This document shows, piece after piece, positions 8,901 to 15,296 of a DNA stretch of 27,255 bases. Both the position numbers and the translations under genes were made by a program. This DNA comes from an uncultured Slackia sp. (GTDB lineage: Bacteria > Actinomycetota > Coriobacteriia > Coriobacteriales > Eggerthellaceae). The notes under the pieces are model-generated. The model was not told where the DNA came from and searched no databases. It saw nothing but the letters and a program-made list of their open reading frames with translations. The stretch's first letter is position 1, and every line of letters starts with the position of its first letter. The stretch is from assembly GCA_937895975.1 (NCBI GenBank), contig CALBLG010000253.1, positions 1 to 27,255 on the forward strand, given 5' to 3'.

Positions 8901-9346
8901 TTTCCTCCGACGTAACGACCGTATACCTTCTCGACGATTCTGGTTCATGCGTTGGAAGCGAGTCTTCGCAAGGAGGCACCGGTGCCTGGATTGGACGGGC
9001 TTGGCTTTCAATCAACACAGCCGTGGAGGAACGCACCGATCCGGCAGACGGCAGCTGGGCCGCTCGGACGCATTGGTTCCGCTCGAATCCCATAGGCAGC
9101 GAGCCGCAACCCGACCCCACGCCGGTTCCCGACCCTAGCAACCCGACGCCCGCTTCAACGGAAACTGGCAACACTTCTAGCGGGGCGGACGCAGCCACCG
9201 CCGAGTTCGCCAAAACGGGCGACAACACCTTGACCTTGACGATTGCCGCAGCCCTCGCATTACTCGCAGCAACAACGGTGCTCGCATCCGCGGGCGGGGC
9301 CATTATCGCGATCACGGCGCACACGCGCAGCAAAAACCGATGCTAA
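5948..9346 (+). CDS. Cell-wall-anchored M6-family zinc metalloprotease
   Basis: This is a 1132-aa secreted protease. A signal peptide covers residues 1-46 (basic start, hydrophobic run AALAACLATLAILAA-like, cleavage after PAFA). The M6 (immune inhibitor A-like) catalytic domain spans about 90-370: LDANHDGYVDGFYLMFAG, then the zinc site HETGH at 298-302 followed by GLPD (Asp308), and GTLDMMDNNIGDH plus SKWLLGWFD. After that come beta-rich, Ig-like and possibly propeller-like segments (about 540-1050), a Pro-rich wall spacer (PQPDPTPVPDPSNPTP), and a sorting signal FAKTGD at 1087-1092 with a hydrophobic helix and a RSKNRC tail. The motif departs from LPXTG. GAGGAG lies 5 nt before ATG 5948. It probably degrades host or dietary proteins at the cell surface, feeding the amino-acid transporters nearby; that role is inferred. 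Confidence 0.93.
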   Translation: MPHHPYEKHPGFAAQTRRALAACLATLAILAAMRITGVTAAQPAFAEDLGSDSSSCTLSDADREAYAADGSLDDRIAYMESLGHDSANSSLIEQAQQRESGVSLLSAVPSSSGAGMPTTGTARVLGVCVEFQDLKFDDAEAQRTSLQQIIEGGGTSTYPYESLQAYYQRASYGKLSIQCDGVLVYTAQHDRSYYTNDVLELFWEVARAIDDNPEAYGNIDFSNLDANHDGYVDGFYLMFAGQSTGWGSVWWPTERNIDAMAEKDRNPELGHGTKVKLSASVLLKPTGFADTTTRTIIHETGHMLGLPDYYSYTQAGGSTGGTRGIGTLDMMDNNIGDHNAFSKWLLGWFDENDITRVYVSEDGIKIRQGSNTFESEESIEQALEALDYDDPWKTGGFIAVSNDEKILESLFCSFYMLQYDQPTGNQSKAFNPSRSGVRIYRVQASLWQDNFNFEKSNNYADNQHDQLIESIVPASNDQTGVNYANFFNEGACISPSTTPSTNFLESVAFGYSGIRIDVGTSEQSQGTVRISWQSAPDAPEFAITAPEGFQLSNMGTFTLDMTAAAQINYECGASPKLVVDGVEHGVTANLTSGSTEFSFSISLNPGIIRKSSKCAIVFPEGYFITGSQGDAPTYSSEITVPLPVGDLADIDASGIYENLDTNPGAQVAMSRAFNVQETSCFIRAEKVGAGSETRFELSLCALSNDGTACEKRRIDTSGIELGVGDMNSIKLQAIALGDNIAVARLSNANDAGGTTTYIWIDTESGNALASKTLAYESPSSVMLAVQDALAIASPASDDQTHWNLVRYVIDHGTVFEANAEAEGDSTWPIDRVFNAGNGLIAFSNNGYLRGTTVKLYSENDIASLFGGDERAASRIFADLEPITTATLGNETTDSSGATIYPPLYPCDVQATENGIYVAYAQNMYDEQGRVLLPKPRVVKFASDGTPQWDTIIAKAERNAAMGTFRLDIASNGAVSLSSWGALTDLSSDVTTVYLLDDSGSCVGSESSQGGTGAWIGRAWLSINTAVEERTDPADGSWAARTHWFRSNPIGSEPQPDPTPVPDPSNPTPASTETGNTSSGADAATAEFAKTGDNTLTLTIAAALALLAATTVLASAGGAIIAITAHTRSKNRC

Positions 9347-9352
9347 TACGAA

Positions 9353-9387
9353 AAAACCGGCCTTTTTGGCAAGAAAGGCCGGTTTTG
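9353..9387 (+). terminator. Hairpin terminator after the M6 protease
   Basis: AAAACCGGCCTTT and AAAGGCCGGTTTT form a 13-bp stem seven bases after the protease stop codon, with an 8-9 nt loop and a short T-run within the 3' arm. It doubles as the left end of the larger inverted-repeat element. Confidence 0.7.
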
Positions 9388-9538
9388 GGGCGCAGAAGCC
9401 CTCTTCAAGCGGTTTATTTAGCAATGTTGATATCTTCATGCAATATATAATTTGCTTTTTAAAGATTATATATTGCATTATATTTCCCAAGCATCAAATT
9501 TTCGCCCCAAAACCGGCTTTTCTTGCCAAAAATATGGG
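9354..9538. repeat. ~185-bp nested inverted-repeat element A (MITE-like)
   Basis: A 25-bp arm at 9368-9392 (starting GGCAAGAAAGG, ending GGGGCG) matches the reverse complement of 9503-9527 at 24 of 25 positions. The similarity extends outward through TTTTT and AAAACC. Inside, ATGCAATATATAAT (9439-9452) is perfectly repeated inverted at 9465-9478. The centre is strikingly AT-rich against GC-rich flanks. No ORF or transposase is present. The arms resemble those of element B near 23.1 kb (shared TGGCAAGAA and a following CCG..GGTTTG-like block). Confidence 0.7.
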
Positions 9539-9627
9539 TTTTGAAAGTTTGAGCATGGAAAACGCCGAAACGAGCAGCGCAGAGGCGGGCTGCGTCAACA
9601 AGAAAGTCCCAGGCGCGAAAAAAAGAA

Positions 9628-9702
9628 GCGCCGGGGGCCGGCTGACCGGATTCCTGAACGCCTGGAACGTTACGAGAAAGTCTGGCCAGTCGGCCCCGGC
9701 GC
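9628..9702 (+). repeat. Conserved-loop hairpin repeat, copy 1
   Basis: The arms 9628-9653 and 9676-9702 form a ~24-bp imperfect stem with two G-U wobbles in plus orientation, one A-C mismatch and one bulged G. They enclose a 22-nt loop containing GAACGCCTGGAACGTT. The 3' flank reads GGCGGGAC. The same loop and flank recur in copies 2 and 3, with different stems. It is located between the M6 protease and the stop codon of the convergent PFL gene. Confidence 0.85.
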
Positions 9703-9745
9703 GGCGGGACGAGACAAACAAGCAGCTTCGAAAAACTCCACGACC

Positions 9746-11110
9746 CTAGTTCTTGAAGCTATGAATCGGCGCGGGAATACGACCGCCACGCGTAACGAAT
9801 GCCTCGCAACTGGTCTGGTTTACCGGGATGATGGGCGCATATCCCATAAGACCTCCGAATTCGGCCATATCGCCTACGCCTTTGCCTTCAACGGGAATCA
9901 CGCGCACAGCCGTAGTCTTCTGATTCACCATACCAATGGCGGCTTCGTCGGCGATGATGCCCGAAATGGTGGCGGCCGTGGTGTCGCCCGGGATGGCAAT
10001 CATATCCAGGCCCACCGAGCACACGCACGTCATGGCCTCAAGCTTTTCAATGGTGAGGCAGCCATTGGCCGCCGCATCGATCATATTCTTGTCTTCCGAC
10101 ACCGGAATAAACGCACCCGAAAGGCCACCCACATAGCTCGACGCCATGATGCCGCCTTTCTTCACCTGGTCGTTCAGCATGGCAAGCGCTGCCGTAGTGC
10201 CCGGAGCACCTACCTGGGCCAAGCCAATTTTTTCAAGCACCTCGCCTACCGAGTCGCCCTGCGCGGGCGTCGGCGCCAGCGACAGATCGATGATGCCGAA
10301 CGGCACGCCCAAACGTCGGCTAGCCTCCTGCGCCACAAGTTGGCCCACGCGCGTGATCTTGAACGCGGTACGCTTAATGGTTTCGCACAGGAATTCGAAA
10401 TCGCGGCCCTTGGCCTCGTCGAGCGCGCGGCTCACCACGCCCGGACCCGAAACGCCTACGTTGATCACGGCGTCGCCTTCGGTTACGCCATGGAAGCCGC
10501 CCGCCATGAACGGGTTATCGTCGGGAGCATTGCAGAACGCGACGAACTTCACACAACCGTACGAATCGTTGTCGGCGGTAGCGTGCGCGATGTCTTTAAT
10601 GATGTGGCCCAGAAGCTCGACGGCATTCATGTCGATGCCCGTTTTGGTGGAGCCCACGTTCACGCTTGAGCACACGATGTCGGTTTCGGCAAGTGCCTGC
10701 GGCAGCGATCGAATAAGCAGCTCCTCGGCGGGCGTCATGGCCTTGTTCACGAGCGCTGAATAGCCGCCCAGCAGGTCAACGCCCACTTCCTTGCCCGCAC
10801 GATCGAGCGTATGGGCGATTTTCACGAAGTCTTCCGACGTTTTGCATGCCGAGGCACCCACCAGAGAAATAGGCGTTACCGTAATGCGTTTATTTACGAT
10901 GGGAATGCCGAAATCGCGCTCGATGGCCTCGCCCGTGGCAACCAGATCGCGCGCGTGCTTGGTAATTTTGGCATAGATGTTGTCGCACAGCGTATCGACG
11001 TTATCGCACGCGCAATCCAGAAGGCTGATGCCCATGGTGATGGTGCGCACATCGAGCTTTTCATGCTCGATCATTTTATTGGTCTCGTGGACCTCTTGGA
11101 TATTAATCAT
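9746..11110 (-). CDS. PFL family protein (DUF711/UPF0210)
   Basis: This 454-aa protein belongs to the PFL (DUF711) family, annotated from its fold similarity to pyruvate formate-lyase; no reaction is established. Characteristic stretches include ITMGISLLDCACDN, the Gly/Val-rich GDAVINVGVSGPGVVSRALDE, IDLSLAPTPAQGDSVGEVLE and GGLMGYAPIIPV. ATG 11110 is preceded by AGGGG at about 5 nt. The length is typical of the family. The ACT-domain gene ends 12 nt upstream on the same strand, so the two are probably cotranscribed. This pairing is widely seen, and the ACT protein may act as an allosteric sensor for the PFL protein; that functional link is inference. Confidence 0.92.
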   Translation of the reverse strand: MINIQEVHETNKMIEHEKLDVRTITMGISLLDCACDNVDTLCDNIYAKITKHARDLVATGEAIERDFGIPIVNKRITVTPISLVGASACKTSEDFVKIAHTLDRAGKEVGVDLLGGYSALVNKAMTPAEELLIRSLPQALAETDIVCSSVNVGSTKTGIDMNAVELLGHIIKDIAHATADNDSYGCVKFVAFCNAPDDNPFMAGGFHGVTEGDAVINVGVSGPGVVSRALDEAKGRDFEFLCETIKRTAFKITRVGQLVAQEASRRLGVPFGIIDLSLAPTPAQGDSVGEVLEKIGLAQVGAPGTTAALAMLNDQVKKGGIMASSYVGGLSGAFIPVSEDKNMIDAAANGCLTIEKLEAMTCVCSVGLDMIAIPGDTTAATISGIIADEAAIGMVNQKTTAVRVIPVEGKGVGDMAEFGGLMGYAPIIPVNQTSCEAFVTRGGRIPAPIHSFKN

Positions 11111-11122
11111 CGGGGCCCCTTA

Positions 11123-11395
11123 TTAAATTCGGTGCATGGCGGTGAAGATTTCCTCGCGTTGGGCGCGTACGCGCACGCCGATTTCCTCGCCCAGGCTTTC
11201 AAGCTCAACGGCCATCGCGCCGAAGCTCTCGTCGGCATTCGAGTAATCCACGATCATCATCATGTTGAAGAAGCCGTCGATAATGGTCTGCGAGATGTCG
11301 AGCACGTTCACCTTATGCTCCGACAAATACGTACACACGCGGGCGATAATGCCCACGGTGTCTTGGCCGACCACAGTGATGATGGCTTTGTTCAT
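11123..11395 (-). CDS. ACT domain-containing protein (UPF0237 type)
   Basis: This is a 90-aa protein made almost entirely of one ACT domain: MNKAIITVVGQDTVGIIARV (strand and ligand loop), helix VCTYLSEHKVNVLDISQT, then a second beta-alpha-beta half (FFNMMMIVDYSNADESF). ACT domains bind amino acids or similar small ligands. The start is ATG 11395, with AAGGTG ahead; the frame is open farther upstream to 11572, but that extension lacks family similarity and overlaps the promoter region of the divergent transporter. It is the first gene of a two-gene unit with the PFL family protein. Confidence 0.92.
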   Translation of the reverse strand: MNKAIITVVGQDTVGIIARVCTYLSEHKVNVLDISQTIIDGFFNMMMIVDYSNADESFGAMAVELESLGEEIGVRVRAQREEIFTAMHRI

Positions 11396-11487
11396 TGCGC
11401 ACCTTTTCTTCCAAAATACAACTGAGCACTTTAGCGTAGTGTAGTACACGCCGCGTTCTTCGACGTGCAGTTTATCGCCGTCCCACG

Positions 11488-11493
11488 TATAAT
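11488..11493 (+). promoter_or_regulatory. Candidate -10 (TATAAT) for the NSS transporter gene
   Basis: A perfect TATAAT lies 69 nt upstream of the transporter start in the divergent region. The -35 position has only a poor match (GTGCAG at 17-nt spacing), so the promoter may depend on an activator. Confidence 0.5.
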
Positions 11494-11520
11494 GCACGAG
11501 TTTGCATACGCGATTCGACG

Positions 11521-11541
11521 GGCGGCGCACGAGACGCCGCC
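11521..11541 (+). promoter_or_regulatory. GGCGGCG/CGCCGCC hairpin in the NSS leader
   Basis: A perfect 7-bp GC stem with a 7-nt loop (CACGAGA) ends 9 nt before the Shine-Dalgarno AGGAG. It could affect translation initiation or message stability; no T-run follows, so it is not a terminator. Confidence 0.5.
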
Positions 11542-11561
11542 GTTTGGACAGGAGCATAGAT

Positions 11562-12986
11562 ATGAGCACCACGCCTCAGACGCCTGACGCGCGCGAGAAA
11601 TTCGGCTCACGCATTGGATTCATCCTCATCTCGGCCGGCTGCGCCATCGGGCTGGGCAATGTATGGCGTTTTCCTTATGTGTGCGGCGAATACGGCGGTG
11701 CTGCGTTCGTGCTGCTCTATCTGGTGTTCCTTGCCATTCTTGGCCTGCCTATTCTAGTGATGGAATACGCCGTGGGGCGCGCAAGCCAGAAGAGCTGCGC
11801 GCGCAGCTACAACATATTGGAGCCCGAGGGGACGAAATGGCACCTGTATAAATGGTTCGCGTTCGCGGGCAACTACATTTTGATGATGTTCTACACCACC
11901 GTGGCCGGCTGGATGATCGCCTATGCGTTCAAGATGGCAACGGGGCAGCTTGTTGGGCTGGGCGACTCAGCTGCCGCCAGCGCAGCAGGCGCGGCCGAGC
12001 AGGCATTTGCCAGTCTTTTGGCCGACCCATTCCAAATGCTGTTTTGGATGGTAATCATTTGCGGCATCGGATTCTTCATCGTAGGCTTGGGTTTGCAGAA
12101 TGGCGTCGAGCGCGTGACGAAGGTGATGATGGCATGCTTGTTCGTGGCCATCGTGATTTTGGCCATCAACTCGGTTTTATTGCCGGGGGCACAAGCCGGC
12201 CTTGAGTTTTACCTGAAACCCGACTTCGGCAAAATGGTCGAAAACGGCCTGGGCGATGCTGTGTATGCAGCCATGGGCCAGGCGTTTTTCACGCTGTCGA
12301 TCGGCGCGTCGGGCATGGCGATTTTCGGCAGTTACATTGGCCGCGACCGACGGCTTACCGGCGAGGCCGCAAGCGTGGCCGGGCTTTCGACGCTCATCTC
12401 GCTTTTGGCGGGTTTGATTATCTTCCCCGCATGCTTTGCATACGGAGTCTCGCCCGATTCGGGCCCCAACCTGGTGTTCGTCACGCTGCCCAGCGTATTT
12501 GACCAAATGTGGGGAGGCCAGCTGTGGGGCACGCTGTTCTTTATCTTCATGAGTTTTGCGGCGCTCTCCACCGTTATCGGCGTGTTCGAGAACATCGTGG
12601 CGTTTTGCATGGACCAATGGAATGTGTCGCGCCGCATGGCCGTGGCCATTAACGCCGTGCTGATCATTGTGCTGTCGGTGCCTTGTGTGCTGGGCTTCAA
12701 CGCGTGGGCCGGCGTGCAAATTCCCGGCATCGGCGACATCCAGAGCCTGGAAGACTTCATCGTATCGAACAACGTACTGCCGTTGGGCGGTCTGATATAC
12801 GTGCTGTTCTGCACAAGCCGCTACGGCTGGGGCTGGAAGAATTTCCTGTCCGAAGCCAATACCGGCGCCGGCCCGCGTTTCCCCAAATGGGCGCACGCCT
12901 GGATCGCTTATGGCATTCCCGTGCTGATGGTGGCGATTTTCATCATGGGATACATTCCCAAGTTCCAAATTTGGTTTGGATTGTAG
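11562..12986 (+). CDS. Sodium-dependent transporter, NSS/SNF family
   Basis: This is a 474-aa neurotransmitter:sodium symporter homologue with the LeuT fold. The first transmembrane helix carries the family signature (GCAIGLGNVWRFPYVCGEYG), followed by GLPILVMEYAVGRASQ. Further helices include YTTVAGWMIAYAF, FFTLSIGASGMAIFGSYIG (sodium/substrate-site helix 6 region) and FFIFMSFAALSTVIGVFENIV (helix 8). Bacterial members import amino acids such as tryptophan, tyrosine or branched-chain residues with sodium; the substrate here is not readable. ATG 11562 has AGGAG at 7 nt; the same frame extends to 11502, but that Arg-rich peptide covers the leader hairpin. It is divergent from the ACT-PFL unit. 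Confidence 0.95.
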   Translation: MSTTPQTPDAREKFGSRIGFILISAGCAIGLGNVWRFPYVCGEYGGAAFVLLYLVFLAILGLPILVMEYAVGRASQKSCARSYNILEPEGTKWHLYKWFAFAGNYILMMFYTTVAGWMIAYAFKMATGQLVGLGDSAAASAAGAAEQAFASLLADPFQMLFWMVIICGIGFFIVGLGLQNGVERVTKVMMACLFVAIVILAINSVLLPGAQAGLEFYLKPDFGKMVENGLGDAVYAAMGQAFFTLSIGASGMAIFGSYIGRDRRLTGEAASVAGLSTLISLLAGLIIFPACFAYGVSPDSGPNLVFVTLPSVFDQMWGGQLWGTLFFIFMSFAALSTVIGVFENIVAFCMDQWNVSRRMAVAINAVLIIVLSVPCVLGFNAWAGVQIPGIGDIQSLEDFIVSNNVLPLGGLIYVLFCTSRYGWGWKNFLSEANTGAGPRFPKWAHAWIAYGIPVLMVAIFIMGYIPKFQIWFGL

Positions 12987-13005
12987 GCCTTCGTTGCGCC
13001 TGCCT

Positions 13006-13039
13006 GGTTTCTGCGCATCTTGCTCGCCGCGCAGAAACC
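13006..13039. repeat. Perfect 11-bp hairpin after the NSS gene
   Basis: GGTTTCTGCGC and GCGCAGAAACC are separated by 12 nt, 19 nt after the transporter stop. No T-run follows, so it is a weak terminator at best. It opens a 360-nt gene-free stretch filled with inverted repeats. Confidence 0.7.
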
Positions 13040-13105
13040 GCCTCCGAAGCCACGGTTCGCTACCGTTCGCTACGCTCACTATGCACCCACCCGGCTGCGC
13101 TTAAC

Positions 13106-13248
13106 TTTAGAATGAAAAGCAGATTTGAGCGCAGACGACCTCGGCAACGGTTTCCGCACGCCCCAAAGCAGAAATGCATCATGCGCTTCGGGGTTTCCAG
13201 CGGAAGGGTCAAAGGCCGTCGGTGTTCGCACCTGCACTTCATTCTAAA
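13106..13248. repeat. 143-bp quasi-palindrome (element C)
   Basis: The ends are TTTAGAATGAA (13106-13116) and its exact reverse complement (13238-13248). Block matches (GCAG, GACG, CCT, CCGC, CCCC, AGC) continue inward from both sides to an ATGCAT-containing centre near 13175. As a result both strands would encode similar peptides (FRMK...RRP...PK...FIL). That symmetry reflects the palindrome, not coding. Confidence 0.65.
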
Positions 13249-13306
13249 TCGAAACACCGCCAAGCAGGCGCATAGCGAAGCCGAAGACATAGCGGTAGCC
13301 CGCTGT

Positions 13307-13345
13307 GGTCTTTGACCTTTCCGCCGGAAACCCCGAAGTGCATTG
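13307..13345. repeat. Third half-copy related to element C, abutting the MBL hydrolase stop
   Basis: The segment around GGTCTTTGACCTTTCC, ending in GGAAACCCCGAAGTGC, is an inverted copy of about 13183-13217, differing at a few positions. It can therefore pair with the right half of element C, giving an alternative hairpin. It ends five bases before the stop codon of the hydrolase gene. Confidence 0.65.
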
Positions 13346-13350
13346 AGAAC

Positions 13351-14424
13351 CTACAGCACCGTGTAGCGGTTGATATCGCTGGCGTCGGCTTCGCGGGCGA
13401 TGCGGCCTTGGGCGATGAGGTGGTTCAGGATGATGATGCCGCCTTCGACGATGCACCATTTTTGGGCTGGGTAGATATCTTCCCAGGCTTGCGGCACATT
13501 CCATGTGAGGTTCTTCACCACGTCGGCGCCGGTCGTCCTCGGATGCGTTTCGATGTAGGCCGCCGCCTGCTCGACGCGCTCCAAATGGTGGTTTTCAAGC
13601 CACGCCACGCGCTCGCGCCAGTCGGGGCGGATTTCGCCGTGCGAATGCAACAGCCTTGAAACGCCCAGATCGCGCACCTTGCGCAAATTGGCGAGGTAAA
13701 TCCCCATAGTGTCCGCAATGCCCAAGCGCAAGCCCAAACCCGGCGAAATCGAGAACAAGATGTGGTCGCCCGAGAACAACATGCCCGACTTGCGGTGGAA
13801 CAGCGAGATATGCCCCGGCGTGTGCCCTGCGGTATCTATGACCTCTAGCTTGGCCGACCCCACCTGAATGACATCGCCCTCGCCCACGAATTGCAGGTTG
13901 CGGCCCTCGGGGTTGAAGCTGGGAATGCCCATGCCGTAGCGAGCTGATTTATGCACCAATGCGCAATCAAATCCCTCGGCATTCACCTGAGCCTCGGTGA
14001 TGCGCAGGTAATTCGGGTCGCCCGATGCCATCATCACGTTGAAGTCGGTCAAGCTCAGCGCGATAGGGGCATCTTTGGGCGCAATGACGTCAATAAGCCC
14101 CGCATGGTCCATATGCAAGTGCGTGAGGAAAAACGACATACGCGAACGGTCGATGCCCAACTCGTCAATCGCGGCATTCAGCATGGCAGCACCTTCGTCG
14201 GTCGGAGCGCCCGTGTCGACCGCCAGGCATTCCCCTCCGTCGCAAATGAGGTAGCAATTCGTCTCTGACGTGGAGATGTTCAAAAACGGGACACGCACCA
14301 AATACACGTTGGGGTTCGCCGCGATTTGGCGATAGTGTTTGCCCACCGCATGGGCCGTTCCGCCCGCAAACGCGCCAGCACCCGCCAGCATGCGCTCGCC
14401 TGCGCCGGCAACACCTTCGTTCAT
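13351..14424 (-). CDS. Metallo-beta-lactamase-fold hydrolase
   Basis: This 357-aa protein has the metallo-beta-lactamase fold of the glyoxalase II-like/YflN-like hydrolases. The zinc motif is T-HLHMDH (His102, His104, Asp106, His107). Further ligands are in DTAGHTPGHISL and SGDHILF, and the last conserved His lies in LLHSHGEI. An N-terminal Gly/Ala-rich stretch of about 38 residues precedes the fold; the domain starts at VYLVRVPFLN, with NCYLI and AVDTGAP strands. A helical C-terminal region (from RERVAWLENHH) resembles the winged-helix-like tails of LACTB2-type members. GGAGGG lies 8 nt before ATG 14424. The substrate is unknown; the gene stands alone. Confidence 0.9.
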   Translation of the reverse strand: MNEGVAGAGERMLAGAGAFAGGTAHAVGKHYRQIAANPNVYLVRVPFLNISTSETNCYLICDGGECLAVDTGAPTDEGAAMLNAAIDELGIDRSRMSFFLTHLHMDHAGLIDVIAPKDAPIALSLTDFNVMMASGDPNYLRITEAQVNAEGFDCALVHKSARYGMGIPSFNPEGRNLQFVGEGDVIQVGSAKLEVIDTAGHTPGHISLFHRKSGMLFSGDHILFSISPGLGLRLGIADTMGIYLANLRKVRDLGVSRLLHSHGEIRPDWRERVAWLENHHLERVEQAAAYIETHPRTTGADVVKNLTWNVPQAWEDIYPAQKWCIVEGGIIILNHLIAQGRIAREADASDINRYTVL

Positions 14425-14594
14425 ACGCGGCTCCCTCCGCTATCATACGCGGCCCGAACCGCGCCCAGTTCGTTCATCTTACGCAAACAATCCGAATTCG
14501 AAGCATATGAGCAAAAAGCGCGCAATAAATAACGACGAGCGGCGTTTCGCGATGGCGGAAAACGTCCGTACCCCCTGGGTCTTCTAACTGCAAG

Positions 14595-14614
14595 TTGTGC
14601 ATAGAAATTCACAA
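14595..14614. promoter_or_regulatory. TTGTG-N10-CACAA dyad in the 14.4-14.75 kb intergenic region
   Basis: This is a 20-bp site with perfect 5-bp arms, 24 nt upstream of a possible plus-strand -35 and in the region divergent from the hydrolase gene. The half-site spacing resembles CRP/FNR-family operators, although the arms are not an exact consensus. Apart from this site and the promoter below, nothing else was recognised in the 328 gene-free bases. Confidence 0.35.
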
Positions 14615-14637
14615 TTAGGCATATTTTGAAAAAGTTC

Positions 14638-14666
14638 TTGCACCGCGCCGCAAAGACATGCAAAAT
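14638..14666 (+). promoter_or_regulatory. Weak candidate promoter for the leader ORF
   Basis: TTGCAC (14638-14643), a 17-nt spacer and CAAAAT (14661-14666) lie upstream of the strong ribosome-binding site at 14739. The -10 matches the consensus at four of six positions and the -35 at three. A start near 14673 would give an 80-nt leader. Confidence 0.35.
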
Positions 14667-14752
14667 AAGCGACACGCTATCGCGCACTAAAGCGTAACAG
14701 CAAAAGCAAAACGCCAATTCAGACACTTGATCGATAAGAAGGAGGCTTGAGC

Positions 14753-14803
14753 ATGACCATCGTTATCCGACAGACGCGACGACGATACAGGAGCATGCCC
14801 TAG
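14753..14803 (+). CDS. 16-aa Arg-rich leader-like peptide
   Basis: ATG 14753 has a near-perfect Shine-Dalgarno, AAGGAGG, at 7 nt. The ORF encodes MTIVIRQTRRRYRSMP and stops at TAG 14803. Five of 16 residues are Arg, using CGA four times (three in a row) and AGG once. A strong intrinsic terminator begins 28 nt after the stop. Strong ribosome binding, repeated codons for one amino acid and a following terminator form the classical layout of an attenuation leader peptide. However, I see no obvious anti-terminator pairing, and the next gene is only a 34-aa peptide. No homologue is recognised. Confidence 0.5.
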   Translation: MTIVIRQTRRRYRSMP

Positions 14804-14831
14804 CCCTTTGCGTATACACGCACTTCTTCAG

Positions 14832-14876
14832 GCAGCGCACGCTCCGTTCTAGAAACGCCGTGCGCTGCTTTTTTAT
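14832..14876 (+). terminator. Strong intrinsic terminator after the leader ORF
   Basis: GCAGCGCACG (14832-14841) pairs perfectly with CGTGCGCTGC (14859-14868), followed directly by TTTTTTATT. The loop holds a further self-complementary TTCTAGAA. It is one of the best terminators in the window, and it separates the leader ORF from the small membrane peptide downstream. Confidence 0.9.
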
Positions 14877-14963
14877 TGCCTAAAACGGGCGCACGGCCTT
14901 TTACGGTTGGATTAGCGCCGCACTTCAACTCGATCGCAACCATTTCCAAGAAAGGAAACAACC

Positions 14964-15068
14964 ATGGAATCCAAGAAGACCGCCTACACCTACCTCGCCG
15001 CCACCGTCGCTTTCGCCCTGTGCTTCTTCGCTCTGTGCGAAGCGCCTGCGATTGTCTCGCTATTCTAA
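14964..15068 (+). CDS. 34-aa single-pass membrane peptide
   Basis: ATG 14964 has AAAGGAAA upstream, and a TAA ends the ORF at 15068. The product has a short polar, basic N-terminus (MESKKTAYTY) and then a continuous hydrophobic helix, LAATVAFALCFFALC, with a hydrophobic end (APAIVSLF). The size and layout resemble small membrane regulators or type I toxin peptides, but there is no sequence family I can name. Transcription reaching it must pass the terminator at 14832-14876 or start in the 87 nt between them, where no convincing promoter is visible. The ORF may be real given its ribosome-binding site and composition; proof would need expression data. Confidence 0.5.
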   Translation: MESKKTAYTYLAATVAFALCFFALCEAPAIVSLF

Positions 15069-15071
15069 ATT

Positions 15072-15120
15072 CAGCCGCCTCACCTGCTGAAGCGGGGCCA
15101 AGGGATGCGGATGCGGCTTT
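15072..15120 (+). terminator. Possible terminator after the 34-aa peptide
   Basis: AGCCGC a few bases after the stop pairs with GCGGCT, followed by TTTTTCG. The loop is long (about 32 nt) and may fold internally, so this is a weaker call than the terminator at 14832. Confidence 0.4.
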
Positions 15121-15188
15121 TTCGTGGCATGGGGGCCTTCCCATACTGGCCGCAACCGCAACCCTTGCCCCGTTTTGCATCCCACCAC

Positions 15189-15258
15189 GCCGAAGGGGCC
15201 TGACCAGATTTCTTTACAACGTTCCAGGCGTTCAGAAATCCGGTCAGGCCCCTTCGGC
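15189..15258 (-). repeat. Conserved-loop hairpin repeat, copy 2 (loop sense on minus)
   Basis: The arms 15189-15212 and 15235-15258 pair over 24 bp with one non-Watson-Crick pair, which is a G-U wobble on the minus strand. The 22-nt loop, read on the minus strand, contains the same GAACGCCTGGAACGTT as copies 1 and 3. The minus-strand 3' flank reads GTGGTGGGAT, comparable with GGCGGGAC of the other copies. It points away from copy 3, with a 38-nt AT-rich spacer between them. Confidence 0.88.
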
Positions 15259-15296
15259 ACTTCCATGCACGAAACGTATAAATTACTCTTTATGGA

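Noticed and set aside
9243..9749. 168-aa plus-strand frame over the end of the M6 gene and element A
   Set aside because: Its recurring PAFLARKAGF-type peptide on both strands is produced by the inverted repeat, not by coding.
13060..13315. Similar short peptides encoded on both strands after the NSS gene
   Set aside because: The similarity is a consequence of the 143-bp quasi-palindrome; no start signals are present.
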